Below are positions 25,664 through 34,474 of a stretch of 64,000 bases of DNA, piece by piece. Position 1 is the first letter of the stretch; every line of letters starts with the position of its first letter. The translations under genes and the position numbers were made by a program. Origin of the DNA: Oscillospiraceae bacterium (GTDB lineage Bacteria; Bacillota; Clostridia; Oscillospirales; Oscillospiraceae); NCBI GenBank assembly GCA_017548065.1, contig JAFYNQ010000070.1, positions 1 through 64,000 on the forward strand, read 5' to 3'. The notes under the pieces were generated by a model that saw nothing but the letters and a program-made list of their open reading frames with translations, was not told the DNA's origin and searched no databases.

Positions 25664-26581
25664 TTATTCCGGCAGCTTCAGCCAGGAACCGATGGTAGCG
25701 TCCCAACGGGCAGGCTGGAAGGGCGCCATGCCGCTGGCAGGGAAGAAGGTGATCTCACCAAAGTAGACCTTGCCTTCAATGACATAGAAATCCGTCCGCA
25801 CAAAGGGAATGCCCTGGGAGAGGATCCGGGAAAATTCCAGCATCTGCTCCAGCTGTTCCGGACGGGGAATGGGGATGGCAGCGTTGGCAAGCTTGGGGCG
25901 CTTGACGGGCATATGCTCCCATTCGGGCGTGAAGAAATCCTCTGTGAGACCGGTTTCGGAAAAACGGTCACGGCAGACCAGCACGAATTTAGCTTCACCG
26001 TTGAAATTATGGATTTTGTAATCCTCCAGCTCCTGACCGCCGTTGCTCATGAACTTTTCGCAAATGATCTTTCGGGGGATGTCCTTGTAAACCCACTCAC
26101 GGGTCTTCTGATAGTAGTCCTCCTTCAGACCTTTTCGCAGCTCACTGCGCACCTTCTCAATGTCCAGCTGGCTCTTATCCTTGCAGATGCACATGCCAAG
26201 ACCGCTGTTGTGGTTGCACTTGAGAACAAACTGGTCGGGAAGCTGGTCAAAATCAATGTCATCGGGATCGTCCCATGCACCCAGCAGGGGAATGAGGTAT
26301 TCTTCACCCAGCTTTTCTGTGATGTACTGCCGCACGGCAAACTTGTCAGCCATGACGGTGTACTCCGGGCGACGGTCGTGCAGCTTCAGCCACTGCAGCT
26401 TCTCATTAAAAGTCACGGGCTTGTCAAGAGACAGATCTCTGCCCATGCAGGCTTTGTATTTGCGCATGAGAAATTCCCTGTCATCCATGTCTTTGGTAAG
26501 ACCGAGACTGGAATTTAACAAAAAGCGATAGTCGGAAGAGGTGACGTACTTAATCCCCTTGCGGAGCAGGCTTTTTAGCAT
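25664..26581 (-). CDS. TupA-like ATP-grasp enzyme
   Basis: A 305-residue protein of the TupA-like ATP-grasp family, named for teichuronopeptide synthesis in alkaliphilic Bacillus. Recognisable parts are the VTFNEKLQWLKLHDRRPEYTVMADKFAVRQY block, FVLKCNHNSGLGMCI as the ATP-grasp lysine region, and VRTDFYVIEGKVYFGEITFFPASGM near the C-terminus. It would couple an amino acid, peptide or other carboxylate to a glycan. The start at 26581 lies 32 bases inside the end of the polymerase gene and has AAGGAG upstream, indicating coupling. Confidence 0.85.
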   Translation of the reverse strand: MLKSLLRKGIKYVTSSDYRFLLNSSLGLTKDMDDREFLMRKYKACMGRDLSLDKPVTFNEKLQWLKLHDRRPEYTVMADKFAVRQYITEKLGEEYLIPLLGAWDDPDDIDFDQLPDQFVLKCNHNSGLGMCICKDKSQLDIEKVRSELRKGLKEDYYQKTREWVYKDIPRKIICEKFMSNGGQELEDYKIHNFNGEAKFVLVCRDRFSETGLTEDFFTPEWEHMPVKRPKLANAAIPIPRPEQLEQMLEFSRILSQGIPFVRTDFYVIEGKVYFGEITFFPASGMAPFQPARWDATIGSWLKLPE

Positions 26582-27797
26582 TATCGATCATCTCCTTGTG
26601 TTTTCTTTTCAGCTGACTGACGTTCAGGAAGTGGACCACCAGATAATACCATTGCAGCTTGGAATAGTAAGTCACCATGCCATAGTGCATGATCAGGGTA
26701 AGAAGCAACCATACCATTGCAATGGAGAAGGTCTCGTGGTCTGCTTTGCGGTATTTAATGAGGTTAAAAAGCAGGTAAACATGCATGGAGTAATAAACAG
26801 CAAAACCCACGATGCCACCGCCGCAAAGCAATTCTACAAAGTTGTTGTGCAGATATGCGTCAAAATTCAGGTAACGGGCGGAAAGTATGTGGGGGTTGCC
26901 CATACCGATGCCACCAATGGGATTCTTTTTGAACCATTCCATGCCGAGTTCCATCATGTCGTTACGCATGATGGTGGAGTGGTCAGCAGTGCCTTCTTCG
27001 GACCAGAAATTCAGCATCCTACCCATGCGCTCCAGGGAGCCGGAGAAAATGGGCAGGGAGAGGACAACACGCATTGCCACAAGCAGAAGCACAAGGTAGA
27101 AGAGCAAAGACAGAACTTTTTTGAAGAAGCCCTTTTGACCCATGGTCTTCATGACGTACACAAGCACAACACCTGCCAGCAGCAGAATGAAGGCCTTACG
27201 GCTTTGGGTAGCGCCAATGAGAATGACGGAGGGAATGATCATGACAGCGGACCAGATGTTCCGCTTGTGGATGACCTCGTTCCACTGAAGCATGCAGGAG
27301 ATCGCCGCTGCCATGGCGATGTTGTTCACGTTGGAAAATTCATTTTCCAGGCGGATATCCTGGGAACTGGCAAGCATCGTGTCCAGACCGTAGAAAAGAA
27401 TGGCGTAAACCACGACCACGTAGCCGGACCACATAACAGCAAGACACAGCGGCCGGGTGTTGTTGGTTCTGTCATAGTGCAGATAGAGCATGGATGCGCA
27501 TAGCAGAACCTGGAGAATGGTCTTGGACTTTGTGATGGGGTCGGAGGGCTGCATTGCCCAAAGAGAGGACAGCGCCACATAGCCGGCAAACAGAAGGGCA
27601 AAAATGTGGAAGGGCTGCAACCGCCAGCGGAGAATGCCGTTGTAGTTGATAGCATTGAGCAAAACGATCAGAATAGAAACACCAAAGAAGGCATATCTGC
27701 CCCAGGAGTAGGTGTCAAAGATCAGAAAGGATGCAAAAAGGAAAACAGCGAGAAGCCATATCAGCTTTTCAATGATGGAAGATACGGATATTTTCAT
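26550..27797 (-). CDS. O-antigen ligase/polymerase-like membrane protein (Wzy_C)
   Basis: A 415-residue membrane protein with about 10-11 hydrophobic segments, an extracellular loop near residues 240-310, and the family signature NPIGGIGMGNPH. Such proteins polymerise repeat units or ligate the chain to a carrier. The start at 27797 overlaps the stop of the upstream glycosyltransferase as ATGA, and GAGGA lies 9 bases upstream. It sits in the middle of the glycan operon beside the flippase and transferases, consistent with a polymerase. Confidence 0.83.
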   Translation of the reverse strand: MKISVSSIIEKLIWLLAVFLFASFLIFDTYSWGRYAFFGVSILIVLLNAINYNGILRWRLQPFHIFALLFAGYVALSSLWAMQPSDPITKSKTILQVLLCASMLYLHYDRTNNTRPLCLAVMWSGYVVVVYAILFYGLDTMLASSQDIRLENEFSNVNNIAMAAAISCMLQWNEVIHKRNIWSAVMIIPSVILIGATQSRKAFILLLAGVVLVYVMKTMGQKGFFKKVLSLLFYLVLLLVAMRVVLSLPIFSGSLERMGRMLNFWSEEGTADHSTIMRNDMMELGMEWFKKNPIGGIGMGNPHILSARYLNFDAYLHNNFVELLCGGGIVGFAVYYSMHVYLLFNLIKYRKADHETFSIAMVWLLLTLIMHYGMVTYYSKLQWYYLVVHFLNVSQLKRKHKEMIDNAKKPAPQGD

Positions 27798-28912
27798 GAT
27801 GCAAAGTCCTCGCCTGCAAAGCAAAGAGCCACGAATTCGTCAGCGATGCTTTGGATGTCATACTTGTTTTTGATGAAATCACCGTGGGTGTCACGGCGCT
27901 GGGCGCTGACAGCGTTCAGCGCCTCTTCTGCCCAAAGCTTGTCCTCCAGCTCCAGGGGCAGATACTGCACAAGACCGGTAATGTCAGCCTCACGGGTGAT
28001 GGTGTCGGCAATGATGCAGGGAAGACCGGTAGCCTGGGCTTCGATCACGGTGTTGGGCATGCCCTCATAAAGAGAGGGGAACACAAACACGTCCATGGCA
28101 GACAGAACCTTGGGAATGTCGGAACGGATGCCGGCAAAGATCACACGGTCGGCAATGCCCAGGTCTGCGGCCTGCGCCATTGCCTGCTGCTGCAGCTTGC
28201 CCTGACCCACCAGCAAGAGCTTGCTGTCCGGCTGCTGCTTTGCAATTTCGGCATAGATGCTGATGAGCTGGCTGTGGTTCTTCTGGGGATCAAAGCGACC
28301 CACATGACCCACCAGCACAGTGCTGTCATCAATGCCCAGCTCACTGCGGATGGCGGTGCGACCTTCGGCATCGTAATGGAAGACACCCAGGTCCACGGCG
28401 TTGTGCAGGATGCTCACCTTACCACTGTTGTAGGCGGCTTCACCGAAGGTATACTTGGCGGCAAGATCCGAGGGGGCGAATTTTACATCCACATAGCAGT
28501 TGTAAAGCAGTCTGCCCAGCCGGTGTGCCAGCCAGGGCTTCCAGCCCTTGCCGTCGCTGCTGTTGCTGGAACGGGCAGCGCAGAGGGTTGCGCCGGCCTT
28601 CTTTGCGATCTTAAGATCCATAAAGCCCATGGCATTGGAGGTGATGCGCAGCACGGAGCTGTACTTTTCTTTCTGAATGATGGCAGTTAGCTGACGGGCA
28701 AATTCCTTGCGGTTCTCACTTTTGGAGGGGATGCGGAAAATGCGGCCGCCCATGGCAAGGATCTCATCCTCGTAAAAGCATTTTTCCTTTACGTTGATGC
28801 AGAAATCCATCTGGTATTTTTCTCTGTCCAGCTGACGGTAAAGCTTCATAAGGAAGGTTTCGGCGCCACCGGCATTCATGCAGCTGATGAGACACAGTAT
28901 TCTTTTTGTCAT
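27794..28912 (-). CDS. Family 4 (GT-B) glycosyltransferase
   Basis: A 372-residue GT-B glycosyltransferase. The N-terminal CLISCMNAGGAETFLMKL is the acceptor-side motif of GT4 enzymes, and the C-terminal half carries VGRFDPQKNH and the nucleotide-binding FPSLYEGMPNTVIEAQATG. The donor sugar is unknown. It overlaps the polymerase gene by 4 bases and the preceding glycosyltransferase by 4 bases. Confidence 0.9.
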   Translation of the reverse strand: MTKRILCLISCMNAGGAETFLMKLYRQLDREKYQMDFCINVKEKCFYEDEILAMGGRIFRIPSKSENRKEFARQLTAIIQKEKYSSVLRITSNAMGFMDLKIAKKAGATLCAARSSNSSDGKGWKPWLAHRLGRLLYNCYVDVKFAPSDLAAKYTFGEAAYNSGKVSILHNAVDLGVFHYDAEGRTAIRSELGIDDSTVLVGHVGRFDPQKNHSQLISIYAEIAKQQPDSKLLLVGQGKLQQQAMAQAADLGIADRVIFAGIRSDIPKVLSAMDVFVFPSLYEGMPNTVIEAQATGLPCIIADTITREADITGLVQYLPLELEDKLWAEEALNAVSAQRRDTHGDFIKNKYDIQSIADEFVALCFAGEDFAS

Positions 28913-29967
28913 ATATGTACCTTTCCTTCCTCGCCAAGCAAAATGGCAATTTCTTTATCGGGGGTGTAGTCCCGGGCTTTCTTCAGGCAATTGACCTTCA
29001 ATCCGTTGATCATGTCGGGGTCTGCGGCTGCTTTTTCCAGCAGCGCTGTCAGCGCTTCGGTGCTGCCGAAGTCATAGCCGTAGCCGGTAACGGTATCGTC
29101 GATCACATCGGAAAAGCTCTCCCAACGGGCGGACAGTACCGGCACACCGGCAGCATAGGCATCCACCACTGTGCCGGGAATGCCTTCGGTGAAATAGCGG
29201 GTGGGGAAGAGAAGGGCAAAATAATCCTTCAAAACCTCCACGCTCTTATCAAAGGGAACGAGACCGCCGTAGCGGATATAGTCGGGGAAGGTTTTCTGCA
29301 GGTCTTCAAACCACTGGGTCTGTCCTGCATCCACCTGGCCGTAAATGTCCAGTGTATAAACCGTGCTACCGGCAGCTTCATTGACAGCCTTGACGGCATT
29401 GACAGCGTCCTCAATGCCCTTTTCCTGCATCACACGGGAGAAGGTGCAAAGCTTGAAGGGGGCAGCTTCCGTAGCCACCAGTGCTTCCTCCTGCAGCAAC
29501 GTCAGCTCCTTGCAGTTGGGCATCACCGTCACGTTTTGGAAGCCACGTGCTTCCAGGGCAGCTTTCATGGTGCGGGTCTCGGCATAGATGGCAGAGAAGC
29601 GCTTCAGCTGCCGCTCCAGGCAGGGCTTGCCCTCCAGGTAGGAGGCCAGCCAGCCACCGATCACAGCGTAATGCAGCTTTGCTTTGAAAAACAGCTGCCA
29701 GAAGGTGAGCAGCGGCGTGACGATGCGAAGACCTCTGTGGGCAGGAAGGATCACCACATTCTCGCATGTTGCCACAGCACGCAGTGTTTGGAAGGGCAGC
29801 TTCAGCAGTGCCTTGATACCGCCGTGGGTGTCAATTTTCATGACCTGCTCTTCGCCCAGCGCCTGATCCAGCGCAGCGGCAAGGATCTTGGTTTTCACTG
29901 TCTGTCCGTTGAGCATATTTTTGCCGAAACCGAAGTGACCGATCACGCAAAATCGCTTCTTTGCCAT
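28909..29967 (-). CDS. GT-B glycosyltransferase, first gene of the glycan operon
   Basis: A 352-residue GT-B glycosyltransferase. IGHFGFGKNMLNGQTVKTKIL gives the N-terminal Gly-rich loop, and TRYFTEGIPGTVVDAYAAGVPV is the donor-binding glutamate region. The start at 29967 has GGGAGG 9 bases upstream; the longer frame to 30108 runs through the promoter. It heads the minus-strand operon that ends at 15896. Confidence 0.87.
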   Translation of the reverse strand: MAKKRFCVIGHFGFGKNMLNGQTVKTKILAAALDQALGEEQVMKIDTHGGIKALLKLPFQTLRAVATCENVVILPAHRGLRIVTPLLTFWQLFFKAKLHYAVIGGWLASYLEGKPCLERQLKRFSAIYAETRTMKAALEARGFQNVTVMPNCKELTLLQEEALVATEAAPFKLCTFSRVMQEKGIEDAVNAVKAVNEAAGSTVYTLDIYGQVDAGQTQWFEDLQKTFPDYIRYGGLVPFDKSVEVLKDYFALLFPTRYFTEGIPGTVVDAYAAGVPVLSARWESFSDVIDDTVTGYGYDFGSTEALTALLEKAAADPDMINGLKVNCLKKARDYTPDKEIAILLGEEGKVHI

Positions 29968-30022
29968 GGTGTCAAACCCTCCCGTGACGCACCCCATAAT
30001 GCGCCCATTTTCATACATAGTA

Positions 30023-30051
30023 AATATACCATGCGCACAGAGGAAAAGCAA
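30023..30051 (-). promoter_or_regulatory. Predicted promoter of the glycan operon
   Basis: Minus strand TTGCTT (30046-30051), 17-base spacer, TATATT (30023-30028), with TGG just before the -10. It lies 56 bases upstream of the first glycosyltransferase. All later gaps in the operon are 65 bases or less, so one transcript of about 14 kb is plausible. Confidence 0.5.
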
Positions 30052-30100
30052 CAAAAAAACACTGGAAAAACTGGTTTTTTTGCGAATTTTTCCGACAAAA

Positions 30101-30123
30101 AATAACAATCCGCCACAGGCGGA
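30101..30123 (-). terminator. Intrinsic terminator after traX-like gene
   Basis: TCCGCC and GGCGGA pair over a 3-base loop; on the minus strand the hairpin is followed by TTGTTATTTTTT. A second GC-rich imperfect hairpin lies between it and the gene stop (30124-30145). Confidence 0.65.
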
Positions 30124-30150
30124 ACGGAGTCCGTCTGCGGCGGAGAAATG

Positions 30151-30843
30151 CTATGCAAAAAGGGCTGTATGCAGCAGGTGCAGAATGCCCAGATGGGCAG
30201 GGTAGTAGAGGTAAAAGAACTGCTTCAGCTTCCACTTGCCACGCTGACCGTTATACAGCGCCAGCAGGGGCAGGGCAAGCAGACAGAAATACTGGATCGT
30301 ACCGGCACTCAGACAGTAGAGAAGCAGCACAAGACTGCCCCAAAGCAGCCGCCGGTGGAGCTTCTGTCCCACAAGAAAAGCCAGAGGCAGAACCACACCG
30401 TGGATGCCGTAGTCCACACCGTAATCGGTGCCGGGCAGTAAAAGGGGAAGCAGCTCTGTCAGGAAAAAAGCAACCGCAAGACCGAGAAAGAGAAGACCGA
30501 CCTGTACCGGCAAGGACTTGGTGCGTCCGTAGGAGAAAAGCCAGAAGATCCCGATGGAGAGGGAGAAGGTAACAAGAATGCACTGGTACAGTGAGCCGGT
30601 GGCAAGGAAGCTTACCACCTGGCAGAAGAGGGCGGTGATGACCATGGTGGCAAAGTATTTTGCCATGTTTTTCGTGTGACGGCAGCCTTCTGCGATGAGG
30701 AAGGCATAAATGGGCATCGCCAGCCGTCCTACGATACGCAGCCAAAGCACCGAGGGGAAGAGAATATAGCCGATATGATCCACCGTCATGGTAATCAGGG
30801 CGATGAATTTTAAAGCGTTGCCGCTTAGTCCGTATTTCTTCAT
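30151..30843 (-). CDS. TraX-family membrane protein
   Basis: A 230-residue polytopic membrane protein with about 7-8 hydrophobic segments. The N-terminal LSGNALKFIALITMTVDHIGYILFP, followed by LRIVGRLAMPIYAFLIAEGCRHT, is characteristic of TraX proteins, which in F plasmid acetylate pilin; chromosomal Firmicutes members may acylate other surface substrates. It overlaps the YitT gene upstream by 4 bases, so the two form a small operon. Function here is unknown. Confidence 0.85.
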   Translation of the reverse strand: MKKYGLSGNALKFIALITMTVDHIGYILFPSVLWLRIVGRLAMPIYAFLIAEGCRHTKNMAKYFATMVITALFCQVVSFLATGSLYQCILVTFSLSIGIFWLFSYGRTKSLPVQVGLLFLGLAVAFFLTELLPLLLPGTDYGVDYGIHGVVLPLAFLVGQKLHRRLLWGSLVLLLYCLSAGTIQYFCLLALPLLALYNGQRGKWKLKQFFYLYYPAHLGILHLLHTALFA

Positions 30844-31700
30844 GGATTCTCCGTATGTCGGGCAATGGTGTAGCCTCTGCCGTTGACGTTTTTAACATCG
30901 GTGGTGACAATAAATGCCTTGGGGTCTACCTTCAAAACAGCGTCCCGAACCCGGGGATAGTGCTTGGCATAGGTAACGCAGAAAACTGCCTTCTGCGCCT
31001 GACCGGTGTAGCCGGTTTCAATGTTGAGCATGGTAGCGCCGGTGTCCATGGCAGACAGCAGCTGTGTGCGGATCTTGTCATGCTCCGGGGAAATGATGAT
31101 GATCTGCACGGCATTTTCGCCGCTGACTACGGTTTTGTTCACCACAACACCGATAAGGAAAACGATCAGCAGACTGTGCAGCAGACCTTCCGTGCCCCCC
31201 AACAGCACCTGCACCAGCACAATAGCGCCGTCAAAGAAAATCATGGAGGTGCCAACGGGGACACCCTTATATTTCTGCAAAATGCAGGGGGGGATGTCCA
31301 TGCCGCCGGTGGAGCCGCCCACACGGATCACAAGTCCGATGCCGAAGCCTGCGATGACACTGGCAAAAATAGCGCAGGTCAGCAGGTCAGCTTTGAACAG
31401 ATCCCCCAGGGGAAGATGCTCAAACAGCGCCATGCAGATGGGGTAGATCACCGTGGACATGACAGAGGTGGCGGCAAACTGTTTTCCCAGGCAAGCCCAG
31501 CCGAGAATAAACAGAACGACTACCACAAAGGCAGACAGCACAGAGAGGGGAAGTCCCGGCAGAAATGCCTGCAGCGCAAGGCAAATGCCTGTAGTGCCGC
31601 CCAGCATAAATCCGCAAGGCACAACAAAGGCGCAAATGGAAAAAGCCAGCAGCAGATTTCCCAACAAAACACTGCCGAAAAATTTAAGCTTTTGCTTCAA
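30840..31700 (-). CDS. YitT-family membrane protein (DUF2179 C-terminus)
   Basis: A 286-residue membrane protein: five to six hydrophobic segments (about residues 8-180) and a C-terminal cytosolic DUF2179 domain (about 205-280, with EHDKIRTQLLSAMDTGATMLNIETGYTG). VGGSTGGMDI in the membrane part is the typical YitT motif. Function is unknown. A TTG at 31700 is the start, with GGTG about 7 bases upstream; an out-of-frame ATG lies just before it. It heads an operon with the TraX gene. Confidence 0.87.
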   Translation of the reverse strand: MKQKLKFFGSVLLGNLLLAFSICAFVVPCGFMLGGTTGICLALQAFLPGLPLSVLSAFVVVVLFILGWACLGKQFAATSVMSTVIYPICMALFEHLPLGDLFKADLLTCAIFASVIAGFGIGLVIRVGGSTGGMDIPPCILQKYKGVPVGTSMIFFDGAIVLVQVLLGGTEGLLHSLLIVFLIGVVVNKTVVSGENAVQIIIISPEHDKIRTQLLSAMDTGATMLNIETGYTGQAQKAVFCVTYAKHYPRVRDAVLKVDPKAFIVTTDVKNVNGRGYTIARHTENP

Positions 31701-31732
31701 TATACATCACCAACCAAAAAAATCTACCCAAT

Positions 31733-31761
31733 ATTATACTCCAAAACCCCAAAAGGGTCAA
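31733..31761 (-). promoter_or_regulatory. Predicted promoter of yitT-traX
   Basis: Minus strand TTGACC (31756-31761), 17-base spacer, TATAAT (31733-31738); 33 bases upstream of the TTG start. Confidence 0.65.
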
Positions 31762-31802
31762 GAAAATTCCAAACTGTCAATAATATTGCAAATCCTTTTC
31801 AG

Positions 31803-31882
31803 GGCGGAGTCATGACTCCGCCGATGCACCAATGACAGCGGAGGACCGATCAAAACACGGTCGGTGCGGTCATAACTGCACC
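31803..31882. repeat. Three successive palindromes in the yitT / O-antigen-ligase intergenic region
   Basis: A perfect 20-base palindrome at 31803-31822 (GGCGGAGTCA and its complement), an imperfect hairpin GACCG...CGGTC at 31844-31862, and a 20-base near-palindrome at 31863-31882 (GGTGCGGT...ACTGCACC). The first and third share a GTCAT-ACT core and are exactly 60 bases apart. Not terminator-like: no T run follows. Purpose unknown. Confidence 0.6.
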
Positions 31883-31919
31883 CTGCGAAGGTACCGATAA
31901 ATTGGAAAATATAATTTTC

Positions 31920-31948
31920 TTGTGTTTTCTCACACTTGGTGATACAAT
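31920..31948 (+). promoter_or_regulatory. Predicted promoter of the second O-antigen-ligase-like gene
   Basis: TTGTGT (31920-31925), 17-base spacer, TACAAT (31943-31948) with TGA before the -10. The -10 covers an in-frame ATG at 31947, which argues for the downstream start at 31980. Confidence 0.5.
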
Positions 31949-31979
31949 GGGATTATCAAAGAAACGGAACGGGGGTGCC

Positions 31980-33392
31980 ATGGCGTTGGCTGATGTGGCA
32001 ACTGTATCTCCTGCACCTGGAAAAAGTCCTTTGGTTCAGCGGTTGAACCGTTTTATGGAAAAACCCCAATACATAGCGTTTGTGTGCCTTTTTGCACTGA
32101 TTTCCAATACGCTGGCAGCAGAGCCGATGGTGTATACCATCTATGCGCTTCTGACGGCTTATGTCTGCATTCACGGCAGTGACCTGCTGCCCCTGATGCC
32201 GGTGTTTGCCTGCTGCTATATTGCGCCCTCTGTGCATAACAATCCCGGACGGAACGAGGTTTCTGTTTTTGCGGGAAGCAGCGGCGTGTATATGGCAGTC
32301 CTGGGCGGCATTATTGCCGCAGCCTGCATTTACCGGCTGGTGCGGGACAGAAAAAAGTATTTCGGCAGAAAGTACCGGCTGCTGCCGGGTATGCTACTTC
32401 TGTCGGCAGCCTATCTTCTGGGCGGTATCGGCATCCCGGATTACTGGGAAAACGGCGCAAGTAACCTGCTGTTTGCCTTCCTCCAGGGCGCATCCATATG
32501 GGTGCTGTACCTGCTGTTCAGCGGCGGTGTGGACTGGAAAAAAGCAGAAAGATCCTATTTTGCCTGGCTGGGCTTCTTCCTGGGTTTTGTGCTTTTGCTT
32601 GAGATCCTTTGGATCTATGTCTCCCAGGGCGTGATTGAAAACGGTGTGATCCTCCGTGACCGCATCTATACCGGCTGGGGCATCCATAACAACCTGGGCG
32701 CCATGCTGGTAATGATGATCCCCTTTGCCTTTTATCTGGCAACAAAGGAAGGGAAGGTGTGGCTGGGTACGGTGTCCGGCTCTCTGTTCCTGGTGGGTGT
32801 GTTTCTCTCTTCCTCCCGCAATGCGATCCTCACCGGCTGCGGTATTTACTTTATCTGCATCGTGCTGATGCTCTACTATGCCAGCGAGCGCAGAAAATGT
32901 ACCATTGCAGCGCTGCTGTGCATGGGCGCCGGTGCGCTGGGTGTGATCCTTTTAAGTCCCAAGCTGCTGGTGCTGTTTTCGGATATTCTGGCCCTGGGCT
33001 TTGATCCCAATTCCAGAGACGGCATGTATGTCCACGGCATGGAGATGTTCCTGCGCTATCCCATTTTCGGCTGTTCCTTCTTCTCCCCGGACCTTACCCC
33101 CTGGGGCTGGTCTACAGTGGAAGCCTTTGCCGGCTTCTTCCCGCCACGCTGGCACAATACGCTGGTGCAGCTGCTGGCAAGCTGCGGTGTTGTGGGTACG
33201 GTAGCCTACGGTATTCACAGAGTGGAGACCGTGGTAATGCTGTTTAAAAACCGAAGCGCAGAAAAGCTGTTCATCGGCTGCAGCGTGCTGGCGCTGATCA
33301 TATGCAGCCTCTTTGACTGCCATTTCTTCAATGTCGGCCCCACACTTTTCTATGCCATGGCGCTGGCATTTGCGGAAAATGTCCAAAAGTAA
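31980..33392 (+). CDS. O-antigen ligase-like membrane protein
   Basis: A 470-residue protein with about 11-12 membrane segments and an extracellular loop (about residues 335-390) that includes FDPNSRDGMYVHGMEMFLRYPIFG and PPRWHNTLVQLLASCG, which resemble the Wzy_C/RfaL motifs. The ATG at 31980 has GGGGGTG close upstream and lies after the predicted promoter; longer frames (31902, 31947) overlap the promoter. It stands apart from the glycan operon and faces the other way. It could ligate or polymerise a second surface glycan. Confidence 0.78.
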   Translation: MALADVATVSPAPGKSPLVQRLNRFMEKPQYIAFVCLFALISNTLAAEPMVYTIYALLTAYVCIHGSDLLPLMPVFACCYIAPSVHNNPGRNEVSVFAGSSGVYMAVLGGIIAAACIYRLVRDRKKYFGRKYRLLPGMLLLSAAYLLGGIGIPDYWENGASNLLFAFLQGASIWVLYLLFSGGVDWKKAERSYFAWLGFFLGFVLLLEILWIYVSQGVIENGVILRDRIYTGWGIHNNLGAMLVMMIPFAFYLATKEGKVWLGTVSGSLFLVGVFLSSSRNAILTGCGIYFICIVLMLYYASERRKCTIAALLCMGAGALGVILLSPKLLVLFSDILALGFDPNSRDGMYVHGMEMFLRYPIFGCSFFSPDLTPWGWSTVEAFAGFFPPRWHNTLVQLLASCGVVGTVAYGIHRVETVVMLFKNRSAEKLFIGCSVLALIICSLFDCHFFNVGPTLFYAMALAFAENVQK

Positions 33393-33440
33393 TAAAAATA
33401 ACCGGGACTGTGCAAAGCAGTCCCGGTAATTGTTTTTATG
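33393..33440. terminator. Bidirectional terminator
   Basis: ACCGGGACTG (33401-33410) and CAGTCCCGGT (33418-33427) form a perfect 10-pair stem, flanked by an A-rich and a T-rich run. Lies between the converging O-antigen-ligase-like gene and the LysR gene. Confidence 0.85.
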
Positions 33441-34374
33441 CCTTGGGCAGGAAATTGATGAACTCCCGGCAGGCGAAAGAGAGATATTTGTTTTTCTTGT
33501 GCATAACAAAAAGGGTACGGTCCTTGAAGGTGGTGTCCGGCTGGTAGTATACGATGTTTTTGCAGGGACCCACATAACGGAGAATGGTGTCCGTAAGGAA
33601 GCAACAGCCAAAGCCGCTTTCGGCAAAGCTGATGGAGGTCATCAGCTGATCAAACTCAAAGCAGATCTTGGGCGTGATGTTATGCTCGTTGAAAATGGAG
33701 TTGGCGATCTGCCGCATCTTGTTACCGGGCTTCAGCAGAATGAAGGGGGTATCCCGGAAAATGGCAACGTCAATTTTGGGCAGATTCTCGTAGTTGCATT
33801 TGGCGCTGCGGATGGTGTCGGCGCTGATCTGATAATCCCGGTAACGTTCATTCAGAGCCAGGGATTCCGGCACTCCCAGCAGAATGCGCTCGGGGAACAG
33901 CGGTGTATAGCTGTACTCCGGCTCCGGGGTCAGTGCGTTGTCAATGGCCATATCCACAAGGCCCTTTTCCAGCTTTTCACGGAGAATGGTGGACTGCTCC
34001 ACAAGGATCTCCAGCTCAATGTTGGGGTAGGTCTTGCGGAAATTTTTCAGTAGATCCGGCAGCAGATTGGATACAATAAAAGTGGTGCTGCCCAGAACGA
34101 TCTTGCCTTTTTTCAGCTGCACCAGGTCATCGATCTCCCGTTCCAGATTTTCACGGATGATACGGATCTCCTCGGCGGCGCGTATGTACCGCTCGCCCAG
34201 ATAGGTGGGGCGAACCTCCTTGCCGTTGCGCTCAAAAAGGGGATAGCCGAGATCCTTCTCCAGCTTCTTGATGGTGGAAGACAGCGCAGGCTGGGAAATA
34301 TACAGCTTTGTAGCGGCTTTTGTGAAGGAACGTTCTTCATATACGGTATAAACATAGTCCATGTGCTTGAACAT
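33436..34374 (-). CDS. LysR-family transcriptional regulator
   Basis: A 312-residue LysR regulator: an N-terminal winged helix (about residues 2-60, with SFTKAATKLYISQPALSSTIKKLEKDLG) and a periplasmic-binding-protein-like effector domain (about 85-300). It is transcribed away from the D-amino-acid/glutamate operon, and the 134-base gap holds several A/T dyads of the LysR type. The standard reading is that it senses an intermediate of the adjacent pathway and activates it; the effector is unknown. The start at 34374 follows GTGAGG; a GTG at 34383 sits on that site. Confidence 0.9.
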   Translation of the reverse strand: MFKHMDYVYTVYEERSFTKAATKLYISQPALSSTIKKLEKDLGYPLFERNGKEVRPTYLGERYIRAAEEIRIIRENLEREIDDLVQLKKGKIVLGSTTFIVSNLLPDLLKNFRKTYPNIELEILVEQSTILREKLEKGLVDMAIDNALTPEPEYSYTPLFPERILLGVPESLALNERYRDYQISADTIRSAKCNYENLPKIDVAIFRDTPFILLKPGNKMRQIANSIFNEHNITPKICFEFDQLMTSISFAESGFGCCFLTDTILRYVGPCKNIVYYQPDTTFKDRTLFVMHKKNKYLSFACREFINFLPKA

Positions 34375-34388
34375 AGCTGACACCTCAC

Positions 34389-34450
34389 TATAAGAAAAAG
34401 TTATACTACTTATGCATAATAATGTACTTGATTATAAACGCAAAACGTTA
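34389..34450. promoter_or_regulatory. Candidate LysR operator region
   Basis: Three A/T-rich dyads lie in the LysR/operon gap: TATAA-N7-TTATA at 34389-34405, TTATGCATAA at 34410-34419, and TTATAAACG...CGTTATAA at about 34432-34452. LysR proteins usually bind T-N11-A-type dyads in such divergent gaps. Which one is bound is not shown. Confidence 0.45.
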
Positions 34451-34474
34451 TAAAATCAATAGCATAAAAAAAGA

